DNA of 64,000 nt from Raphanus sativus (taxonomy: Eukaryota; Streptophyta; Magnoliopsida; Brassicales; Brassicaceae): assembly GCF_000801105.2 (NCBI RefSeq), contig NC_079518.1:19386800-19450799 (forward strand), written 5' to 3'. The translations under genes and the position numbers were made by a program. Below the pieces are notes generated by a model that ran no database searches, had not been told where the DNA came from, and saw nothing but the letters and a program-made list of their open reading frames with translations. This document shows positions 31,268 to 42,447 of the stretch, piece by piece; the stretch's first letter is position 1, and each line of letters opens with the position of its first letter.

Positions 31268-33285
31268 ATCTAGCTTGACTGTGGTATGTGAGTGACTCAT
31301 GGGGTGCAGTGGGGGTTGTTGTTTTCTGTTGGGCAAACATTTCCCTCATCTTTGGACTTAGCACCAGTGAAGCTTCTTGTGACATTATCTGAGCCTGTCC
31401 TTGTAGGATATATCTTTGCTAAATCTGCTTTGATGACTTGCTACCTTCTGACCAAATCTTCCGTGTCTACCTGATGCTGATAGAAATCAAATCTTGAATG
31501 CTCAGGTAGTTCTTCATGTTGTTTGTTTTCGTGCTGGTCTTGAATCTGTTGATCCTGATCTGCCAAGGATTCTGTATCGATCGATGCTACAACTTGTGCA
31601 TCGGTCGTTTCGCTGGGATCTCTGTCGGTCGACTCAGTATCATCTGTGTCGATCGATTCTGAGCGGTGGCCTTGGTACGCAAGAATTCTCTGCATATTGC
31701 TTGTAAGACCCGAACCCGGCCGGCTAGGCCGCGGTCGATGCCTCACGTCGTTCGGTCCATACCCTGACCGAACCACTCAATTTTTTGATCTTTATCTATA
31801 CTTTCGCCTAAGGGCGAAGTCTATCTTAGACCTTAGCTTAAGACTACCTTAGTCATTCCCTAGCTTAGATCCTTTCAACTTATGCACAGCGGAATATCTC
31901 TACTTATCCATTGGTCTAAAACCAATCTAACACTGGTGAGATCGAATCACCTTAGCCATGGTCAGTATACACAACTACTACCAGCTCCAAGGTTGATCCT
32001 GAACCTAATCCAGGTCATACAATAACCGAGGTTCCATTTCCTTAACCATTCTATCTAGATCTATGCAATATTGCTAGATCATACCTTTGCCACATCCACG
32101 GAGCTTGATAGCTCTTTGTCTCAGCTGCCTTAGCTGTCTAGCTAGCTCATCCAGCTAGCTGAACTGAACCACTTCACTTGAGGTTCCCAACTCTCTTCCA
32201 GCTGATCGAGCTGCGAGGTAGCTTTGCCTAGCTCCCCGTCCACTCGTCCAACTCCCCATTATACATGTATAAACTCTCCCCTTAGGTACTTAGTCATTCA
32301 ACCAACCATCCCCACAGACCAAGTACCTTTGGGAAGTCTTCAGCTGCAAAACCAACCACAAGCAAACATGCTCCAAAAACTAATTAAAATTCATGATAAT
32401 TCATGATAAATCATAACTAAGAGAATGGTCAAGTCAGATTTCTCAGAACTGGCCTCGATCATACTGATCTCGCCCATGAACAGCCCATATAGCCATAACT
32501 GACCACCTCTAAATCAATGAGATAAAACTAATCTTTCACCATGATAATTCATGATAAATACCCATTAAGAGATATTTGAAGTCGGATCCCAACAATTCCT
32601 TCAGGAACTATCAGATCTCATCTTACCTGCCCAACCAAGGCTATGGAGAGATTTCTCTGAACCGGCCACTCCATGGTTCAGTACCTCCATGTCTGAACAT
32701 CGTAAAATAAGATTAACAAAGCCCACCAGTTCCTGAGTCAATCAACCAACCACCCCACATGGCTCAGGACTGATGAGTCTTCACACATACCTAACCGGCC
32801 ATGAAACCATGTCCCAATGAACCTGGTCAGTCTTGCTCTTCTTCATGGCTCTCAGCCAATCCTGTACCAACCCAAGGTTGATACCTATCATACCATATGA
32901 TTCCATTACCTCATTGCCACGGCCTGAAGCCATTGGTAATGCAAAACCATAGATCAGGTTCACTCATGAACCACCATGAATCACTAGTTGATGTATAGCA
33001 TCTAATTATCATTCCATATGGATGAATTAGTTCAACTATGATCCGCCATATTCTCCAGGGTCCTGTATCCCTATAATACATCACAATATATGGTCTCCAA
33101 GGGCGTGCCATACTTGGCCTCATATGCACCTCAAGAGACACCAAAAATAAACCACAAAGTAATCATATGTACATGTTACCTTAGACTTGATCTTACTAGA
33201 TCTTGTGCTTCATGTATCATGTCTGGCCATGCTCCTCCATTGCACGCCTCTATCATGCCTTATCATATACTTCCAGTATTGATAA

Positions 33286-33830
33286 GATCCAACCATGGGT
33301 CGCACCAATCATCCCTTTCATGGAACTTCCATGAAACCAGTTTCTGCACTGCATCCACCTTCAAGGCTGTAAAAGCCTTTGGGAGTGGAGTCCGGCCTTC
33401 TCCATTCTCTTCTGGTCATTTGCATGTGTCCCTAAGACACAGAGGAAGCCTAGGGTGTGTTCATCCATGATCAAACACCACCCAAGGGTCGTCCATCACT
33501 TCTCACTTCAGTACCCATGAAACTGCCTTTCTACACACCACTGCCCTTAAGGCTGCTCTTGGACTTTGAGAGTGAATCCGGTCATCTACCTTCTTCCCTG
33601 GCTATTTGGATGTGTAGTAAGGATGTTGAGGAAGCCTATGGCGTGGCAAACCATAATCAAAACACACCAGAGGGTCGTTCTCAACTCCCCTCTTGATTGC
33701 CATCAAAACTGCCTCTTTGCTGCCTTCAAGCCTCTCTTGGTCTTGGATTGTGTAATCCGACCATCTCTCTGTTTTTCTCTGTTTTTTCTTTGTGTTTCAG
33801 GAAGAAGAATGAAGCCCTGACGTGCCTGCA
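33286..33830 (+). repeat. ~185-bp tandem repeat inside the solo LTR
   Basis: Three diverged units start at about 33286, 33469 and 33655 (GATC/AATCAAACCA...GGGTCG, then ATGAAAC...CTGC...CTTCAAGGC...TTGG...TCCGG.C.TCT). The last unit runs to just before the TATA region. Confidence 0.75.
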
Positions 33831-33850
33831 AAGGCACGGACTTGCCTTCC

Positions 33851-33860
33851 TTATATAGAA
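33851..33860 (+). promoter_or_regulatory. TATA-like box of the solo LTR
   Basis: CTTATATAGAAG lies about 620 bp before the LTR 3' end, after a GC-richer stretch, as expected for a plus-strand promoter at the U3/R boundary. Confidence 0.5.
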
Positions 33861-36698
33861 GAAGTGGTGGTTACTTTCCAACCATTGCATCCCTTCGGTT
33901 TCATTTCTGGCTATTGATTTAATCAATGGTCCAGATCACACCTGTTCGCCTATGGCAGTTACCAGACGTCCCTGACAGCCCTAACTGTCTCTAGACATGT
34001 CACAAACAAGTCCTAGCTAGTTGCCCAAGCCCCTGGTCTGATCCCAAGTGCCCACCGGCTCACCGGCACACCCGGCTGGTCCACATGGTCCGACCACTGT
34101 CCGGACCTGGCCCAACTGCCCAAGACTTGAACACTCAGTCTAGCTGAGTTGAGCTGATCCCCAGCTGACCCAGCTGAGTGAGCTAGTTCATCCAGCTCAG
34201 GGAGCTGACACACTCTTCAGTGAGCTACACTATGCTGCACTACAATTCATCTAGCTGGTCGAGCTTGCCCACTGCATCACCCAGCTGCCATACACTTTGT
34301 ACAGCTCCTGTATACTTTTCTCCTTCTTGGTTTAGCTATGTCTTAGCTTCCTGATGCCCTTAACCTTACTTCCAGGCCATGATACCCTTGTTTTTAGGTC
34401 ACATGACCTGACTGGTGCGTCTCCTTGCACCATGGTCGATTCTAACAATCATTTCCAGGAACGGGGACATGACATTGCTTATCTCATTCTTTAATAGACC
34501 AGTAGCTCTACAGAGGTTGGTCACTCTTTCGTTGAGGGTGTTGTCAATGTCATCACTTCGTTCTATGAGTCTCTCCTCCATAGAATTCAGGGCTTCGTAC
34601 AGCTTATGTTTGATCTCATCAACTTCTGCTGTGGTGCATGCTCTCTTTGCTGGTGGTGGCTCGATGTCGATCGATATTGGTCTAGGCCTGTCGATCGATG
34701 TCGCGGTTCTGTCATGACGACCAAGATGATCGTGAACTATGCTCATGTCTCTTTGTAGCTCGTTCAGCTGTCGTGACAGTGTATCCAGGTATCACATGAT
34801 AGGTGAACTTAAAAGATCATGCTTCTCTTCGTATGCTTTCATCCTATCTTCCAGTTCTGCGATCCTTGTGTCGATCGACGGTGAATTCAGTGTGTCGATC
34901 GATGAAAAAGTAGCATTCTTAGCTTGTTCTTTCTTGCGAATTGATGCTAGCTCTTTCTGTAGAAGATCGATCCTCTTGCTTAACCATTCAACATTGTTGT
35001 TGAGAGGGCTGTAGACGTCTCCAATCCGTGTATTGATGTAAGCAACCTCTCATTCATCTCTCTTAGGTGATGAACATTCTGGTCGGTCCATGGATGTAGC
35101 CTTGCCGATGTCGATCGATGGTACTCGTACTTTGTCGGTCGATACTGGTGGCGTAACCTCTTTCTCATGCATGGTTAATATGTTTCCAAGCTCCACTCTT
35201 ACCTCAGCAATATCACTCTGGAAGTCCTTGTAACTGACATCCAAAGGCTGGAAAGTGTCTTCCACCAATGTGTGCATGTTTGCCTCAAGGTGTGCCTGAG
35301 CTCTCCATACATAAGTCACCATATCATCTATCTCCTCTCTACTGGAGGGTACTGGTGGTGGTATGTATGCATGGTAAGGGCGTGTGTGTACTGGAAGGCG
35401 TAAGCAACCTCTGTGAAAAAGGGATGCTCTATCCAGAATTCTCTTTACTTGATCCTTGGTAACATGGATGATCTCACCATCAACTCCTCTAGCATAGTCA
35501 AACTCATATCTGTAGACACCATATTCATCCTTAGCTTCCCATTTTAATCTCCTGGATCCATCAGTATTGAAGGCACGTCGTCCAAACTCCAATCGTCTGT
35601 CGGACGATCTGACTCTTGGTCTGTCGATCGATCCGGGATATCCGCCGTCGATCGATGGTCTTGAAACGATGTCGATCGATGGTGAATTCCTAGGTTGACC
35701 GAAGTGTTGAGGAACTGTATCCTCCCTTGTGTTGGTGTTGTGGTTGTTTTGGACGTGAGCTAGGATGTCTGGATGGTTACGTTGCTGTGTGAACAGGTTT
35801 TCTGGTCCATTAGCAACTTGGCGGATGTCTGCTATGTCTTCTCTGGTTATGTGCAGAACTCTTCCATCCATTGCTCTTGCATAGCCGTCTGTGTCCCTGA
35901 AAATTCCAAATTCATCAGGTGTTAGTGAAACGTTCCTGATATCGTAAGGTTCATGAGATCAAGGTTGAGCTCTGTTGAAGTCGTCGATCGATGGTGATGT
36001 GGTGGTGGCGATCGATGGTGCACGTCTAGCTGCACGGTTGGATCGATTGTACATGTTGTTGCAGACCTCCATTGATAGGTTTCTGAATGCTGGAAGCTGC
36101 TGGATAGAAGGTGAAAAGTTTTGAATTTTTGTGGCTTGGGTTGTCAACCTTTTATACCCATGTGTGCCCTAATCGGTGAAATTCCGATTTTGTCCTTCAA
36201 GTCATCCGGGTTAATATCGATCGATGTGATACTGGCGATGTCGATCGATGGACGATGTCATTTTGCTGGATGAAGTAGATAATCGATCGATGGTGGGCGT
36301 TTGATGTCGATCGATTGTGGAAATCGAATTGCAAATCTGTCATTCTCCAAGTAATTTTCCCAAGCTCTCTCTTCCCAATAGTCTGCATCATGTTCTTCAC
36401 TGTGGTCTCCACTGTGGGAAGAGGTGGCTATGTCTACTGCAAAACTCTCATGAAATCTGCTATCTGCCCAACTCCTTACTGAGTAATCATCTTCCTTTCG
36501 GCTGGGTGGGATGGCGAAATTCGGGTAGCAATGATCTGGTAAATCGAGTTCATCATCTGGTGGGTCTCTGTCAATCGATGATCTATATTTGTTGTCGATC
36601 TCCTCTGACTTGCAAGTGTCGATCGATGATGTTAAAGTGCTGTCGATCGATCCCGAGTACTCTATCTCATACTCGACTTCACAATGACAAACTGCTAT

Positions 36699-37482
36699 AG
36701 AGAAGCCGCCAGAATATTAGAGGAACTTCACGAGGGAGAGTATGGTTCTCATTCCAGTGGTCGAAGCTTAGTGCTCAGAGCCAGAAGAGCTGGGTACTAC
36801 TGGCCAACCATGGCAAGGGACTCCCTCAAACAAGCTAAACTCTGTAGCCAATGCCAGAAGCACGCGCCAGTCTCCAATCTTCCACCGGAGAACCTCAAAT
36901 GGGGGCATAGATATCGTGGGGAAATTTCCCATGGCACAGGGGCAAAAGGTCTTCCTCCTAGTGGTGACCGACTACTTCACAAAGTGGATGGAAGCTGAAG
37001 CACTAGCCAAGATAACGGATCTCCGGATCAGGAAGTTCCTATGGACCAACGTGATCAGACGCTTCGGAACCCCTCATGAAATCGTCACAGACAACAAACC
37101 CCAGTTCACGAGCTACAACTTCTGAAGGTTTTGCAAAGACTGGAACATCAAACTCTCCTATTCAGCACCACGACATCCCCAATCAAACGGTCAAGCCAAG
37201 TCCACTAACAAGACGGTGGTGAATATTCTCAAGAAGCGCCTAAAAGACGCTCATGGGCGATGGGCAGAAGAGCTACACGGAGTACTCTGGGCCTACCAGA
37301 CCACTCCAAAGACGGCCACCCAGGAGACTCATTTCTCACTTGTCTATGGTGCTGAAGCGGTAATACCCACGGAGGTGCACGTAAAGACCATGGTCTCTGA
37401 ATTCCTCTCCCAGGAAGAGAACAACGAGCTAATGTCCCTGAGTCTAGACCTACTCGATGAAAAGAGAGAGGCGGCCCGCTAA
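36699..37482 (+). pseudogene. Tat-lineage integrase fragment with a catalytic Glu-to-Lys change
   Basis: Starts REAARILEELHEGEYGSH, with the HHCC region (GYYWPTMARDS ... CSQCQKHA). A small deletion and frameshift near 36900 precede GIDIVGKFPMAQGQKVFLLVV. The second Asp is in EIVTDNKPQF. A TGA lies at 37123-37125. The motif NGQAKSTNK has Lys where the DDE Glu should be (NGQAEAANK in element B), so the core could not be catalytic even if read through. It ends LDEKREAAR at a junction with F-type 3' sequence sharing GCTAAGC. Confidence 0.85.
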
Positions 37483-37485
37483 GCT

Positions 37486-37654
37486 AGGATAATGCATAAT
37501 GAACGTTTGTGATTAGGATGTTTAGACATGAATTGCAACCCCATAGAGTGATGACTTCAATATTTTGAATCTTTGAGTTCCTGTTGTTTTCAAACCTTTT
37601 CCAAAGACTACTGTTTTTGCTTGAAGACAAGCAAAGGAGTAAGTCTGGGGGAGT
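37486..37654 (+). other. 3' non-coding tail and polypurine tract upstream of LTR 37655
   Basis: Matches the end of F's 3' region (57248-57412). It keeps the form GCTTGAAGACAAGCAAAGGAG before AAGTCTGGGGGAGT (37641-37654). This shows that the LTR that follows was originally a 3' LTR. Confidence 0.8.
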
Positions 37655-39013
37655 TGATATACCATGGATTTTACTCGTTTTTAACCATGGTATACTAGTA
37701 TTTTATTATATATTTAATCTGTTTTCTAGCCTGTTAGGTATGTTTTCAGGTTCAGGAGCATTTTGAAAGAAAGTGATGTTTTTGGAGCATTTTGGAGTAC
37801 ATGAGATGATATACCCGAGTTGACCATTCAAGACTAAGTCGGAAGTCAACATTGCTATTATAATCGATCGATACTCATCCTGAGTTGTCGATCGATGTAG
37901 CTGAGAAGATCCGCGTAATAGAAGATTATAATCGATCGATACACATCCAGTGTTGTCGATCAATATCCAAGACGAAATGGTTTAGCCGACTACTTCACCA
38001 AGACTTCACCAAATTACGAGATTGCCCCTGACGAGTTTTTAACCTAATGGAAATGCTTAAATATTCCTGCTAAGTGTTTTTTGACGGCAACCTTCGAAAG
38101 AAGCAAGCTTTTAACAACCCTCAAGAGAGAAGCAGAGAGTGTGAGAGAGAGACTAGAGTTTTATTTGTTTTGAGAGATTGGAGAGATTTCTCATCTCCTT
38201 TTGTATTTCTACTTTATTCTATCTATGAAATTCTTTCATCTATCTATTGTTATGAATTGCTTAACTATGTCTGAGTAGTCTACTTGTTAGATCTAGGGTT
38301 TAAATAGGTTTGTGGGATTAGCCCCAAACTATAATTGCTAAGTTGTGATACTCATCAAATGGATTGTATCCTATGCTTGTTTTAGATTAGCTAACTAGAA
38401 CATAGATCACTAGGATCTTATATTATCTTGAATTATCCATTTGAGCGATGCCTGTTTCCCGTTGAGAAGAACGACAATTCCTCCTTGAGACCTTGTGGTC
38501 ATATATGGTTCGCGCCTAGGCAGATCTAGAAGCCGTCTATCGATATGCCGACAGGTGAATCGATCGGCGCCGCGAAAGGTGTATCGCTCGATATCTCAAA
38601 AGGATATCGACCGACTATTTTTCTGTGTCATCATGCGAAAGGTGTGGCTAGAGATCTAGATATTTTAACCAGTGATTCATCACATATGTTAAGCGGCTGA
38701 GATCTATAGTATCATGCAAGCAACTTGTTAAAGCATTTATAGAGATTATAATCTCCATTCCTGAATAGAAATCCTATGTCTAGCACTCTTTATCACATTT
38801 AAACAACCCATCATATTGTTAGTTAGAGCAACTACCTTGCTCATTTTAGGAATTGTTATTTTCATTTCTATCATATAAACCAACCTTGCCTAGGATTGAT
38901 TAGTAGATTTTATTTAATTGGTTCCCCAGCTCCTCGTGATTCGATCCCTAAGTACTACAGCTGTACCTCTTATTTGAGAGAGTAAGCTCTACTGGGTAAT
39001 TTGAGCACTATCA
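37655..39013 (+). repeat. Left LTR of element F (1,359 bp)
   Basis: TGATATACCATGG...GAGCACTATCA. It differs from the right LTR by roughly 4% by eye plus a ~45-bp block (about 38858-38905) missing from the right copy. TCGATCGA words occur at 37862-37970. No primer site follows it: sequence goes straight to SID-type codons at 39014. Confidence 0.88.
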
Positions 39014-39097
39014 ACAATACCGTCGACCGATACCGTTCGCCGATCCACATCGTTCGATACTTCTAACCGTATATCGGTCGCCACTACTCCGCGAAGC

Positions 39098-40717
39098 ATG
39101 GTCGCGATTTTTATTCTCAAGCAGGGCGAGAATGGAAACCTGTATGACCAAGATGGTCATCTGCGTAATGCAACAGGTCAGAAGCTAGATGCACAGGGAA
39201 ACATAATCCCTGAGCCTGAAGCTGAGGCTAGAGGAGAAGCTCAAACACGATCGTTGGCAGACTATAACCGTCCAGACGAGTACTACACCAACAGATCAGC
39301 TATTCGACTTCCAGAGATTCAGAAGCCGAACTTCGAGCTCAAGCCTCAGTACTACTCCCTCGTGTCTCAGATACCTTATTCCTGGCTATCACACGAGCAT
39401 CCTATGGACCATCTGGAGAGGTTTGAGGATCTTATCGCTGCTATTCGTATGGATGGAGTCCCTGAGGACTACCTACTCTACAAGCTCTTCAAATACTCAC
39501 TGATTGGAGAAGCTTCGCACTGGCTCAAGCAGTTACCTACAGGATCACTGACATCCTAGGCCGACATCAAAAACGCCTTCCTGCGTAATTTCTTTGATGA
39601 GGCATGCGCTGAAGACTTAAGAAGCAAATCAGCCACTTTCGCGCAAAAGCCTAGTGAGACTTTTAAAGACGCGTGGATCAGATTTAAGTTCTTCCAGCGA
39701 GACTGTCCACACCATGGATTCAATGAAGTGCAGCTGCTAAGCACTTTCTACAGAGGTATCACCTTGAGGTATCAGATGGCTCTTGATACTGCTAGTGAGG
39801 GGAACTTCAACACTAGGAATCCGATAGACGCTGTGAGACTTATTGAGAACCTAGCCAACAGCAGCACCAAGAACACTGACTCTGACAAGAAGAAATCGGT
39901 TGCAGCCATCGGGGAAGACCAGATGAATGAAGTCAGAGCCAAGATAGATGCTTTACATGCATTTCTGGGGCAGCCAGTCTGCTCAGCTGAAGAAGGAGAG
40001 GCTAGAGAAGATGATACAGAGGAAGATGTGAACTACATTGGAGGTACTGGATTTCAGAGATATGGAAACCAGAGTGGAAACATAAACTTTTTTGGCAGTG
40101 GTCAGAAGAGTAACTACAACCAGAGTTCACAGTATCAGAAACCCTTCACCAACACAAGGAACTACGGCAACTCAGCTTACCAAAACCCACCGCCACCCAC
40201 CCAGGAGAGTAAGTTTGATGCCATGATTGATAGAGTTCTGGAAGGTCAACAGAAGCTTACGGTAGACTTCAATGGGAAGATTGATTCTGTCTTCAACAAT
40301 CTGACCACAAGGATAGACACCATTTGCACTCAAGTTAAGAAACTTGAGACACAGATTGTCCTGACTGAAGACTCTATCAGGAGGATTAGAACTTCTAAGG
40401 AAGTAGGGGAAGAAAATAGGAAACACCACGTGAATGCTATCATAGATGATGATTTTTGGCAAGTGGTGAAAAATGAGAATCTACAAGAAGGAGACTTTAA
40501 AGTGGAAAGTTCACTAAGTCTCGGTGGATCACAATGGTGTCGATCGACACCAACTAGTCCACATCGATCGACATCAAGTATGTCATTTCCGGATACGACT
40601 GTAGATTGCAACGCGGTTAGGATATTGACACATGCTGAATTCACGGCTTCTCATCCATACCCACCCACCCACACCTACGAAGATATCGACCGACGAGACG
40701 AGCCACTCATCGATTGA
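39098..40717 (+). pseudogene. gag of element F
   Basis: One frame with a single TAG at 39557-39559 replacing the Trp of the GSLTSW motif. Early residues read LYDQDGHLRNATGQKLDAQG. The gag domain follows (PMDHLERFEDLIAAIRMDGVPEDYLLYKLF ... EASHWLKQLPTGSLTS ... FKFFQRDCPHHGF). A predicted coiled segment (ESKFDAMIDRVLEGQQKL) and the first SID motifs (RSTPTSPHRST) come next. It stops at a TGA in CTCATCGATTGACAC, which is a CpG-decayed SIDR codon block (CGA to TGA). The same frame then continues to about 41097. The first Met shown may not be the true start because the leader is deleted. Confidence 0.85.
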
Positions 40718-41067
40718 CACAAAGACGAGAAACGTATCGATCGACCCTTTTCTCCACCTATCGATGGACACGCACCTCTCACATACCGAGTGCAACTACC
40801 ATGGATAGACAGCAACCGAATCAATGCACTCAGACCCACACCGAAACCACAAGCTAACCCTACAGAGATCACTGGTAAACCTTCAGACACTACACCTACA
40901 TCAGAGGGAACTGAAGGAAGAAGGTTAAGGAGTAGGAAGGAAAAGATTCCTAAGAACCTTAAGAGGGAAGCTAATGGAAAGGAGATTGATGGTTTCACTA
41001 AGAGAGTCATCAGAATCCCACCAGAGAAACCTTTTGAGGAGGTTTACTTCACAAGCAGAAGAAGAAT

Positions 41068-41520
41068 GATCCTGGGAAGTTTGCAATACCCTGTGTAGTA
41101 CAAGGGAGTGAATTTCCTCATGCACTATGTGACACTGGTTCATCAGTCAGCATCTTACCAAAGGTCATGGCAGACCATCTGGGCCTACAAGTAGAGCCTT
41201 CACCAGAGATCTTTACCTTCGTGGATTACTCTCAGAAAAACTCTGGAGGATTCATCAGAGACCTGGAGGTACATATTGGTAATGATATCGTTCCTGTGGA
41301 TTTTCATGTCCTAGACATCAACCTAAATTGGAACTCTTCCCTCTTACTTGGATAAGCATTTGTCGCTACAGTTGGAGCCATATGTGACATGAACACTAAC
41401 AGGATGTGCTTGACTATGATAGATCCAGAGATCCACTACGACCCTGTCAAGCTTGGCAAACCACCAGCCAAATCAGTGGTAAAGGAAGATGATACTGGTA
41501 TCATAGCAGTTTGTCATTGT
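41068..41520 (+). pseudogene. Aspartic protease of element F
   Basis: In a frame shifted from gag: DPGKFAIPCVVQG, active site CDTGSSVSILPKVMADHLGL (DTG intact) and DFHVLDINLNWNSSLLLG. A TAA at 41353-41355 follows, then AFVATVGAICD and a TAG near 41540. About 35 residues that precede DPGKF in the fragment at 11563 are missing here. This is the best-conserved protease of the F type in the window and would mature the gag-SID polyprotein. Confidence 0.82.
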
Positions 41521-42447
41521 GAAGTCGAGTATGAGACATAGTACTCGGGATCGATCGACAGCACTTTAACATCATCGATCGACACTTGCAAGTCAGAGGA
41601 GATCGACAACAAATATAGATCATCGATCGACAGAGACCCACCAGATGATGAACTCGATCTACCAGATCATTGCTACCCGAATTTCGCCATCCCACCCAGC
41701 CGAAAGGAAGATGATTACTCAGTAAGGAGTTGGGCAGATAGCGGATTTCATGAGAGTTTTGCAGTAGACATAGTTACCTCTTCCCACAGTGGAGACCACA
41801 GTGAAGAACATGATGCAGACTATTGGGAAGAGAGAGCTTGGGAAAATTACTTGGAGAATGACAGATTTGCAATTCGATTCCCACAATAGATCGACATCAA
41901 ACGCCCACCATCGATCGATTATCTACTTCATCCAGCAAAACGACATCGTCCATCGATCGACATCGCCAGTATCACATCGATCGATATTAACCCGGACGAC
42001 TTGAAGGACAAAATCGGAATTTCAACGATTAGGACAACACATGGGTATAAAAGGTTGACAACCCAAGCCACCAAAATTGAAAACTTTTCACCTTCTACCC
42101 AGCAGCTTCCAGCATTCAGAAACCTATCAATGGAGGTCTGCAACAACATGTACAATCGATCCAACCGTGCAGCTAGACGTGCACCATTGATCGCCACCAC
42201 CACATCACCATCGATCAACGACTTCAACAGAACTCAACCTCGATCTCATGAACCTTACGATATCAGGAACGTTTCACTAACACCTGATGAATTTGGAATT
42301 TTCAGGGACACAGATGGCTATGCAAGAGCAATGGATGGAAGAGTTTTGCACATAACCAGAGAAGACATAGCAGACATCCTCCAAGTTGCTAATGGACCAG
42401 AAAACCTGTTCACACAGCAACGTAGCCATCCAGACATCCTAGCTCAC
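41521..42447 (+). pseudogene. SID-rich region of F, N-terminal part (to the E insertion)
   Basis: Reads SIDSTLTSSIDTCKSEEID, SSIDRDPPDDELDLPDHCYPN and further SID motifs, with a TAG at 41887-41889. A copy of an internal repeat follows at 42286-42381 (DEFGIFRDTDGYARAMDG). The frame is broken at 42447 by element E inside the codons for LAHVQ and resumes at 54469. Removing E plus one duplication keeps the frame. I know of no function. Similar SID-rich segments are frequent in Brassicaceae retroelement-derived hypothetical proteins. Confidence 0.75.

Larger units (their letters stand above)
31702..34474 (+). mobile_element. Solo LTR (2,773 bp) inserted in copy G
   Basis: The ends are TGTAAGACCC and GGGGACATGACA (TG...CA), flanked by a perfect 5-bp duplication TTGCT (31697-31701 and 34475-34479). 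Deleting it restores the frame seen in F at 55735-55760. There is no gag or pol. Size, ends and a TATA box followed by a leader near the 3' end fit a solo LTR, perhaps of a chromovirus (Tekay/Del-like), left by LTR-LTR recombination. The lineage is a guess. It could also be a short non-autonomous LTR element. Confidence 0.75.
31268..36698 (-). pseudogene. Inverted copy G of the SID-rich ORF (split by a solo LTR)
   Basis: On the minus strand this is the 3' two-thirds of the F polyprotein: EYSGSIDSTLTSSIDTCKS at the right, through two DExG repeats (about 35910-35800 and 35525-35430), coiled-coil segments, to SIDTESLADQDQQ and the end near 31290. It matches F at 41500-42447 plus 54469-56190, with protein differences of a few percent by eye. 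It has no Athila E insertion, so it keeps the empty target site of E (CCTAGCTCACGTCC on the minus strand, about 35755-35770). It is interrupted by the LTR at 31702-34474. At 36698 it meets an integrase fragment, at 31268 a truncated LTR. Confidence 0.85.

Noticed and set aside
33090..33926. Several ORFs of 60-126 codons in the solo LTR
   Set aside because: They overlap on both strands across tandem repeats and match no domain I know; the segment is explained as LTR.
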